The translations under genes were made by a program, and so were the position numbers. The notes beneath the pieces are model-generated. The model did no database searches. It was given only the letters and a program-made list of their open reading frames with translations, and was not told the origin of the DNA. From Planctomycetaceae bacterium (GTDB lineage Bacteria > Planctomycetota > Planctomycetia > Pirellulales > Pirellulaceae), in NCBI GenBank assembly GCA_024638965.1, contig JAHEJI010000008.1:1-58782 (forward strand): a stretch of DNA of 58,782 nucleotides, written 5' to 3'. Position 1 is the stretch's first letter. The number at the start of each line of letters is the position of its first letter. Below, in pieces: positions 53,347 to 58,782 of this stretch.

Positions 53347-54006
53347 ATGATTCACAAAAACGTAAGAATTCACGATACCGCGATGATTGAGGAAGGAGTC
53401 GAAATCGGTTCCGGTTCCAGCATTTGGGACCATGTCCACGTTCGCCATCACGCCAAGATTGGTGACGAGTGCATCATTGGCGGCAAGTCGATCGTCGCTT
53501 ATGAAGTGCAAATTGGAAACCGCGTAAAAATCAACTCCAACGTCTACATTTGCTACGGCGTTACGATTGAAGACGGAGTCATGGTCAGCGCTGGAACCAT
53601 CTTTACCAACGACCGATTTCCCAGAGCGACAACGCCAGACCTGTTGCATCTGAAGGATTCAACTCCAAACGAAGAGACCTGTTTCACGACGGTCAAAGCC
53701 GGAGCTACCATCGGGGCGGGCTGTATTATCGGTTGTAATTTGACGATCGGCCGGTTCGCCATGATCGGAATGGGGAGTGTCATCACTCGTGATGTTCCAG
53801 ATTTTCATCTGGTAATTGGAAGTCCAGGACGAAGTATCGGCTTCGTTTGTCGCTGTGGACAACTCGTCAAACGATTCGCCGATATTGAAAACAGTTCACC
53901 GGAAGAAGATCGTTCTTGTCCCTCTTGTGGTCGCACGTACTCCGTCGACATCGAACTCAACGTCAGAGAACTTCGAGATTCATGGGATGGAACAGTACCA
54001 AACTAA
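53347..54006 (+). CDS. Hexapeptide-repeat sugar N-acyltransferase, WbpD/WlbB-like
   Basis: A 219-residue left-handed beta-helix acyltransferase. Hexapeptide repeats run from the start (AMIEEGVEIGSGSSIWDHVH) to about residue 145. The sequence VMVSAGTIFTNDRFPRA matches the WbpD/WlbB/QdtC group that acetylates amino-sugar nucleotides. The C-terminus has a four-cysteine zinc-ribbon-like segment: VCRCGQLVKRF and CPSCGRTYSVDI. With the oxidoreductase and aminotransferase it could build a 3-acylamino sugar nucleotide. Its stop codon lies 20 bases inside the next gene. Confidence 0.88.
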   Translation: MIHKNVRIHDTAMIEEGVEIGSGSSIWDHVHVRHHAKIGDECIIGGKSIVAYEVQIGNRVKINSNVYICYGVTIEDGVMVSAGTIFTNDRFPRATTPDLLHLKDSTPNEETCFTTVKAGATIGAGCIIGCNLTIGRFAMIGMGSVITRDVPDFHLVIGSPGRSIGFVCRCGQLVKRFADIENSSPEEDRSCPSCGRTYSVDIELNVRELRDSWDGTVPN

Positions 54007-54997
54007 ACCACTGGCGAGCTTGTCGCTCGATCTTGACAACAAGTGGACCTATTTGAAAACGCATGGAGATCCAGATTGGGATTCCTTTCCCAGCTACCTG
54101 GATCTCGTCGTGCCCAGAGTACTTGAATTTCTTTCTGATCGAAAGCTCCACATTACCGTGTTTGTCGTGGGACAGGACGCGGTGATTGAAAAAAACAAGG
54201 AACCACTTTTATGGATTGCCGAAGCGGGGCACGAGATTGGTAACCACTCTTTTCATCATGAGCCATGGTTGCATTTGTACACACCCGAAGAGCTTGATGA
54301 GGAACTCGAGCATAGCGAAAACGCAATTTTTGAAGCGACGGGACAACGAACGGTTGGTTTTCGGGGCCCTGGTTTCAGTTTGTCGGACCAGGTATTGAAG
54401 GCGTTGATTCGCCGCGGTTACGAATACGACTGCACAACATTTCCAACTTTTTTGGGCCCTCTGGCGCGGGCGTATTACTTGACCACATCTAAACTGTCGC
54501 CGGAACAGAAAAAAGAACGAAAGTCTTTGTTCGGAACCTGGCGAAACGGATTGCAATCCAATCAACCTTACTCCTGGAGCACGGGTGCGGAGCGGTTGAT
54601 TGAAATTCCGGTTACGACGATGCCGATTTTCAAGATTCCGATCCATGCGAGCTATTTGTTATACCTGGGGAAATTTTCGAAAACGCTTGCGAAAATGTAT
54701 TTTTGGAAGACTTTGAAAATGTGCTGGGCTTTTCGTGTTCAGCCTTCATTCTTGTTGCACCCGTTGGATTTTCTTGGCGCTGAAGACGATCGGGATTTGT
54801 CGTTTTTTCCGGCAATGGACCAACCGGCTGAAAAGAAAATTCAGCTGCTTTCAGAGATAGTTGGAATGTTCTGTGAGCATTTTAAAGTCGTTACACTGCG
54901 TGAGCACGCCAAGAGTCTATCTGATTCTTCGATTGCCGATCGCTCGGTCTCGACCGCGACAATTGGAATTTCAGGCAGTCTGGCAGAAGCCAACTAA
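53987..54997 (+). CDS. Polysaccharide deacetylase (NodB-fold)
   Basis: A 336-residue carbohydrate esterase family 4-like enzyme that removes acetyl groups from N-acetylated sugars. Motifs: LSLDLDNKW (the Asp pair), the metal His pair in HEIGNHSFHHEPWL and the arginine motif GFRGPGFSLSDQ. No signal peptide is seen, so it may act on cytoplasmic lipid-linked intermediates. The ATG at 53987 overlaps the acyltransferase 3' end by 20 bases; the open frame upstream is the overlap. The last gene before the MITE-like element, it probably ends this operon. Confidence 0.88.
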   Translation: MEQYQTKPLASLSLDLDNKWTYLKTHGDPDWDSFPSYLDLVVPRVLEFLSDRKLHITVFVVGQDAVIEKNKEPLLWIAEAGHEIGNHSFHHEPWLHLYTPEELDEELEHSENAIFEATGQRTVGFRGPGFSLSDQVLKALIRRGYEYDCTTFPTFLGPLARAYYLTTSKLSPEQKKERKSLFGTWRNGLQSNQPYSWSTGAERLIEIPVTTMPIFKIPIHASYLLYLGKFSKTLAKMYFWKTLKMCWAFRVQPSFLLHPLDFLGAEDDRDLSFFPAMDQPAEKKIQLLSEIVGMFCEHFKVVTLREHAKSLSDSSIADRSVSTATIGISGSLAEAN

Positions 54998-55032
54998 TCC
55001 CGACAACGATTGCCGCAGCTAAATTCGTGATC

Positions 55033-55237
55033 GTAGCTGGATTCGTGAGAATTCAGATGGGTGCAACTCGCCTGCCTCGTGAGACGTCCCCGCGTTTACG
55101 CGGTGGGAACTTCACTATCAACCTAAATTAGGCCGAAGTTGAATCTCCCACCACGTGAACGCGGGTTTTTTGCCAATTCTATAGAGATAAGCTTGTTGCA
55201 CCCAATTCAGATTATGATTGTAGCTGGATTGGTGAGA
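55033..55237. mobile_element. MITE-like palindromic element
   Basis: An element of about 205 bases. Its edges are an 18-base direct repeat, GTAGCTGGATTCGTGAGA (55033-55050) and GTAGCTGGATTGGTGAGA (55220-55237). Inside is the inverted pair GGGTGCAAC/GTTGCACCC (55059-55067, 55195-55203), and inside that a large hairpin (55088-55165). It encodes nothing. It could be a non-autonomous mobile element. Confidence 0.5.
55088..55171 (+). terminator. Large hairpin with T-tract after the deacetylase gene
   Basis: CCCGCGTTTACGCGGTGGGA (55088-55107) pairs imperfectly with TCCCACCACGTGAACGCGGG (55146-55165), and six T residues follow. It ends a plus-strand transcript about 90 bases after the deacetylase gene, so it plausibly ends the operon. 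Confidence 0.65.
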
Positions 55238-55308
55238 CTCAGAGACTGATCTTGAAAATAGATTTCTAACGCTAACATAATTGACCCAACTCGAATTAGT
55301 TTGATCCA

Positions 55309-56631
55309 TTGAATCTTAAGGAACGACAATCCGATGCGAGCGCAAAAGTCTGGTTCTTGAACTTGATCGGTTTCCTGGTTCTTGCGTCTGTGATTGGGGG
55401 CGTTTGTGCACGTGCTTACTATCAGCACAGTCTTCCGGGTGAAATTGTTGACGCTCGATTTGATTCAAATCAGGGCTTCCGCGATTTTCATAACGCCGTC
55501 TATTATCCGGTAAGGGCGTTTTTGACGGGTGTAAATCCTTACTCCGCCGAGTATCAGAGTTTTCATCCAGATGGTCGTGGATTCCCGTTGTTTGCGCCAA
55601 CGACTCTTTTGATCCACGCGCCGTTCGGATTCCTGCAGCTGAAGTACTCGGAAATTGCATTCGCCGCATCCAATTTTGCCTTGGTAATTTGGATCTGCGT
55701 GTTGATTTTTCGATTTTCCAGGGTTTCCAATTCGTTTCGTTTTGGTTCGGTTGCCATCCTCGCTGCCCTGATTATTTTTTGCCGGCCGGGCTTGCTGAAT
55801 TTTTACGGGATGCAGATTACGTTGCTGCATGTGCTTGGTTGTTTATGGGCGTTGGAATACGCGGACGAATATCCATTTCTGTCGGGCGTCGGGCTGATGT
55901 TGGCCAGTTGCAAACCGACGTATGCGATTCCGCTGGCGATCCTGATGTTCTTCCGCGGCGATTTTCGGGCCGTCGTGTGGGGAGTGATTTTGTCGGGGCT
56001 GGCAAGTTGTATCGTGGTGGTGAGCATTGCGGCGAACTGTGGCGGCCTGGAGTCGTTCGTGGAACAAATTCATGCACAATATTTCGCAGCAGCCGAACAT
56101 CCTGAGATACCGAAGGTGGCCACGAGTTGGACGCGTCTCGACGCGTATTCGGTGATTCCCAGATGGACGGAAGTCCCGGCGGAATGGAATTTGAATGTGT
56201 GGATACCTGTGCTAACGATCCTTTTTGGCGCCATCTGTATGCTGTTTGAGCGGAACAAGTCTCAACGCGTCGGCGCGATCAGCCGGAGCGGGATGTTGGC
56301 GATGCTGATCATTTTGACTTCAATTTATCATCAGGCTTATGACGCGCTTCTGCTTTGGGTGCCGATCGCCGCGATTGCAATTAACGCGCCCAAGCTTGGT
56401 CGTGCATTTTCGTGGGGAACGCAAATGCTGCTGGCCGTGTTGATGCTCATACCGATGTACAACTTCTTCGGCACGCAGATACTGATCAATAAGACAGGAA
56501 TTGAACCGTCGAGCGTTCAATGGAAGATCGTTGTTACGGTGAACGCGATCGCCGTCCTGATTGCGGCCTTGCTGGTCGGATTGCGAATCATGTACAGCTC
56601 ATTCAGCGAAGTTGATCGTAACGAGGAATAA
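55309..56631 (+). CDS. GT87-like (DUF2029) membrane glycosyltransferase
   Basis: A 440-residue protein with about ten hydrophobic segments, beginning WFLNLIGFLVLASVIGGVCA. The conserved early loop FRDFHNAVYYPVRAFLTGVNPYSAE, with an Asp, and FPLFAPTTLLIHAPFGFL match DUF2029/GT87 enzymes, which use polyprenyl-phosphate sugars (mannose/arabinose type in relatives). The start codon is TTG; no better start was found and the ribosome-binding site is poor, so the N-terminus is uncertain. It sits after the terminator of the operon and may have its own promoter. Confidence 0.8.
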   Translation: MNLKERQSDASAKVWFLNLIGFLVLASVIGGVCARAYYQHSLPGEIVDARFDSNQGFRDFHNAVYYPVRAFLTGVNPYSAEYQSFHPDGRGFPLFAPTTLLIHAPFGFLQLKYSEIAFAASNFALVIWICVLIFRFSRVSNSFRFGSVAILAALIIFCRPGLLNFYGMQITLLHVLGCLWALEYADEYPFLSGVGLMLASCKPTYAIPLAILMFFRGDFRAVVWGVILSGLASCIVVVSIAANCGGLESFVEQIHAQYFAAAEHPEIPKVATSWTRLDAYSVIPRWTEVPAEWNLNVWIPVLTILFGAICMLFERNKSQRVGAISRSGMLAMLIILTSIYHQAYDALLLWVPIAAIAINAPKLGRAFSWGTQMLLAVLMLIPMYNFFGTQILINKTGIEPSSVQWKIVVTVNAIAVLIAALLVGLRIMYSSFSEVDRNEE

Positions 56632-57047
56632 AATTCTTCTTGTCGGGCGATCGCGATTCAGGTGGTGATGGATATCCAATTCGATTGAGATCCCCGAGCA
56701 CATCGACTTTAGCAATTTGGGGTTCGATTTTGAACGATGACTCACTTGCTGCTTTGCCGTTGCGCTAACAGGTTTCGGAACCTTCGAGCCGATCTGTACC
56801 TAACAACACCGGGACTGGCGTCACTGGTTTATATTTGTTTTCGCCCCGAACGGGGCAACAAGCTATCAGCCCAATGCAGAGTGAAGTTCGCCGGAGGCGG
56901 ATGGAACGACGCCTTGGGTAACGAAGCAAAACAGTTCAAGCCCGGAAAGACCTGAAAGCGCGAAACAAATCGGAGGTCGGAAATGGGACAATCGTTGGTT
57001 AAAAATCTGGTTCATTTTTTAATCGACAGCAGCAAACACCGTGCTCC
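56632..57047. other. Intergenic gap with a dispersed repeat
   Basis: About 415 bases. The repeat at 56843-56923 occupies part. The open frame 56737-56955 overlaps it and has no domain, so it is not called. The rest should hold the promoter of the PilZ gene; none was assigned. Confidence 0.5.
56843..56923. repeat. GCCCCAACGGGGC/TATCAGCCCAGGG dispersed repeat, single copy
   Basis: Begins with the hairpin GCCCCGAACGGGGC, then CTATCAGCCCAATGC and ends GCCTTGGGTAACG. These are the same two components seen as an inverted pair at 44641-44830. Confidence 0.6.
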
Positions 57048-57478
57048 ATGGATGATATGACATCGAAGCCACAAGCCGATCCAAATTATCGGTCGAAAGA
57101 GGAAGTTCATTCTATCGTCAAGACAATTGAGAAAGTCTACATGCTAGACCGACCGATCAGCGGCGATTCCGATCGGCGAGAAATTGAACGAAGGAACGTA
57201 ACGATGCCGGTAGGGATTACTCCTCAGCAAAAGGATGCTCAAGAGTTGAATTATCTGCATCACGGCATCACCCGCGACATTTCCAATAAGGGTATTGGTC
57301 TGATCACGACAGCCCCAATTAGGCCGGGGGTTGTGATGTTGACCATTGAACCCTGTCACGGCAAAGCCTTCGACGTCATCGCCAGAGTCATTTTTGCAAT
57401 GAACTCGGATTTTATTTCCAAATCGGATGCGAATTATTGAGTTCATCGAGTTTCATCGTCTGGCGGTTCTGCCGTTAG
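57048..57478 (+). pseudogene. PilZ-domain gene with a 3' frameshift
   Basis: A PilZ domain, which in relatives binds cyclic di-GMP. The RxxxR motif is R44-R48 (RREIERR), and the D-x-S-x-x-G motif is RDISNKGIGL. The intact frame stops at 57440 after FAMNSDFISKSDANY. From 57407 the next frame reads GFYFQIGCELL, the usual last strand of PilZ domains, and runs to a stop at 57476-57478. The natural end was therefore probably in that frame, with a one-base change near 57405. It could be decayed, a sequencing error or rare frameshifting. It sits near another PilZ gene. Confidence 0.72.
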
Positions 57479-57806
57479 GTACGAACCAATCCTCTTCAGA
57501 AACGGCGAGTAACAAGACTGTCCTGGCTCAGATCAGTTAACTGCCTTCGGCGCATAACAGGCTGTTGAAGAATACTCTCATTCTTAAATCGGTCGATTAT
57601 TCTAACCATGTAAAACACGGTCGAAGATTCGAAATTATCCGCAAGATTTGCAGAATCAGTTGCCTTCAACGCTTGAAATGGCAATTTGCCCATAGCTATG
57701 GATTATTGCGGTTGAATTCAACGTTGTAACGGCCTAGTTTTTCACGGCGTGGGCGCCGAACGTCGATCATTGTTGCTTCGTAAATGTTTATGAGATTTAT
57801 GTTCAA
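57479..57806. other. Gap between the two PilZ genes
   Basis: A 328-base gap. No gene, tandem repeat or strong hairpin was seen. It should contain the promoter of the second PilZ gene. Confidence 0.5.
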
Positions 57807-58595
57807 ATGACAGCTGCGGATTTATCCGAATCCAAACTGCACGAATCCGTCCGCCATCTCATACTGTCGGGACAGAACGGTGCGAAATGGGAACGCCGTC
57901 AGCACGTCCGCTATCCATTCAACCGAGAGGTCACAATCAATTACGGTCGTGACAATTTGAGCGTACCAGCGATGACACTCGAGTTTTCTCGGAACGGTGT
58001 CGGGCTACTGCACAAGAGACCATTTCGCACAGAAGAAACAATCAGCATGGCAATTCAGTATCGTTGTGGCTTTGCCGTGACCCTTCCAATGTCGTGCACC
58101 TGGTGCCGGCCCTGTGGAATGCACTGGTACATCAGTGGCTCATGTTTTCAATATGTGGACAATGATCATCAACTTGGCGGTTCCCACACTTGGGATCCCG
58201 GAAACTCGTTTGCGCATACAACGATTTTGGATCTCCTGGGCCAGAACATCGAAGGGATGTCCGAAAGCCGCAAGTACGATCCAAACCTAGATGGACGATG
58301 TGAAGAGCGTTATCCGGTTAGTTTGCCCGTGACCGTCACGCCCGTAGGCGACGACATGAAACCTGTCGACGAGACCTTCGACGCGATCACTCGCGACATG
58401 TCCAGCCGTGGTCTGGCATTATTCGTTGCCAAGAAATTGGACAGCAGATGCAAATACCTGATTGTGCAGGTAATGGATTTCGATGGCCAAACAAAGCTGG
58501 ACGCGACGATGGAAGTTTTGCGATTCCAGCCTAATGGCCACCTAAATACCGTGGGCGGCCGATTCGTCTTTAGTAAGTATATTGATCACCGATAA
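57807..58595 (+). CDS. Tandem PilZ-domain protein
   Basis: A 262-residue protein with two PilZ-like domains, a fold that binds cyclic di-GMP and changes partner activity. Domain 1 (about residues 28-130): ERRQHVRYPFNREVTINYG with RxxxR, and LEFSRNGVGLLHK as the (D/N/E)xSxxG-like motif, where the Asp is Glu. Domain 2 (about 165-262): GRCEERYPVSLPVTVTP with RxxxR, and TRDMSSRGLALFVAKKL, ending NTVGGRFVFSKYIDHR. Domain 2 keeps the consensus; domain 1 is degenerate. It has no membrane segment. Its position after an exopolysaccharide locus suggests control of that locus or of surface traits. Confidence 0.85.
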   Translation: MTAADLSESKLHESVRHLILSGQNGAKWERRQHVRYPFNREVTINYGRDNLSVPAMTLEFSRNGVGLLHKRPFRTEETISMAIQYRCGFAVTLPMSCTWCRPCGMHWYISGSCFQYVDNDHQLGGSHTWDPGNSFAHTTILDLLGQNIEGMSESRKYDPNLDGRCEERYPVSLPVTVTPVGDDMKPVDETFDAITRDMSSRGLALFVAKKLDSRCKYLIVQVMDFDGQTKLDATMEVLRFQPNGHLNTVGGRFVFSKYIDHR

Positions 58596-58782
58596 TCAAC
58601 GCATTGATTTTGCGTAGGTGTTTACAAATCGGTCGTTTGATTGAATCGCCAGGAATCGTTCCAGTTTTTGAAGTGCACGGGGTTTTCGCTTGTGCCTACA
58701 TCGTTGCACTTCAGATTTGAATTCACCCGTCTGACCGGGAGCGAACGCTCGATGCAGGACAGGGGTTGGAATTCATATCAGT
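58596..58782. other. Right edge of the window
   Basis: No gene is visible in the last 187 bases. Nothing notable was seen. Confidence 0.4.

Noticed and set aside
56737..56955. 72-codon ORF between GT87 and PilZ genes
   Set aside because: It is mostly the dispersed GCCCCGAACGGGGC repeat and has no domain.

Overview
The window is a typical planctomycete chromosome segment, most likely from the Pirellulales. The evidence is a 4,266-residue Calx-beta protein with a LEPR-XLL-type leader motif (LEARNLLAG), a single-chain SecDF, a TPR protein with two RNA-polymerase-alpha C-terminal-like domains, secreted HEAT-like and von Willebrand A proteins of planctomycete type, two GroEL paralogues, and several families of dispersed palindromic repeats. 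All functional calls come from reading motifs and protein similarity by eye; no database search was run. No rRNA, CRISPR array, transposase or prophage gene was seen.

Layout. (1) Bases 1-9447: the 3' end of rny (RNase Y) and a YmdB-type phosphoesterase, then a lipoprotein, an anchored vWA protein, an alpha/beta-hydrolase-like secreted protein without a recognisable nucleophile, a lipid A-type acyltransferase and a LysM protein. (2) 9448-14639, minus strand: the classical tgt-yajC-secDF translocase cluster with a clear terminator. (3) 14640-17998: a four-helix-bundle gene embedded in small dispersed repeats, the TPR/alpha-CTD protein, tRNA-Thr(CGU), a decayed Uma2 fragment and a stand-alone cyclic-nucleotide-binding protein, the last paired with a sulfotransferase (18011-19168). 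(4) 19589-25742, minus strand: a chaperone block in transcription order groEL2-groES-groEL1, then dnaJ-grpE-fmdB. (5) 26416-39216: the giant repeat protein, with internally duplicated and probably gene-converted repeats. (6) 39434-44084, minus strand: a TraB/GumN-like protein, a DUF2071 protein, a HEAT-like secreted protein and a fatty-acid desaturase.

(7) 44969-58595, plus strand: a HAD phosphatase, then an exopolysaccharide locus. It holds an initiating sugar-phosphate transferase fused to a degenerate GGDEF-like domain, a Wzx-like flippase, a 38-codon ORF coupled to both neighbours, GT4 and GT2 glycosyltransferases, and an aminotransferase/oxidoreductase/N-acyltransferase trio that looks like a 3-acylamino-sugar nucleotide module. 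A polysaccharide deacetylase, a GT87-like membrane glycosyltransferase and two PilZ-domain genes follow; the first PilZ gene is frameshifted near its end. A degenerate GGDEF-like domain on the first enzyme together with PilZ proteins downstream suggests exopolysaccharide production tied to cyclic-di-GMP. That is an inference from domain content only.

The gaps hold at least four kinds of dispersed repeat: an ATTCTGAAGGA palindrome, clusters of AGAATGAAGAATGC units, a TAGGCCAGAAC inverted repeat, and a GCCCCAACGGGGC/TATCAGCCCAGGG element. There is also one roughly 205-bp MITE-like structure.
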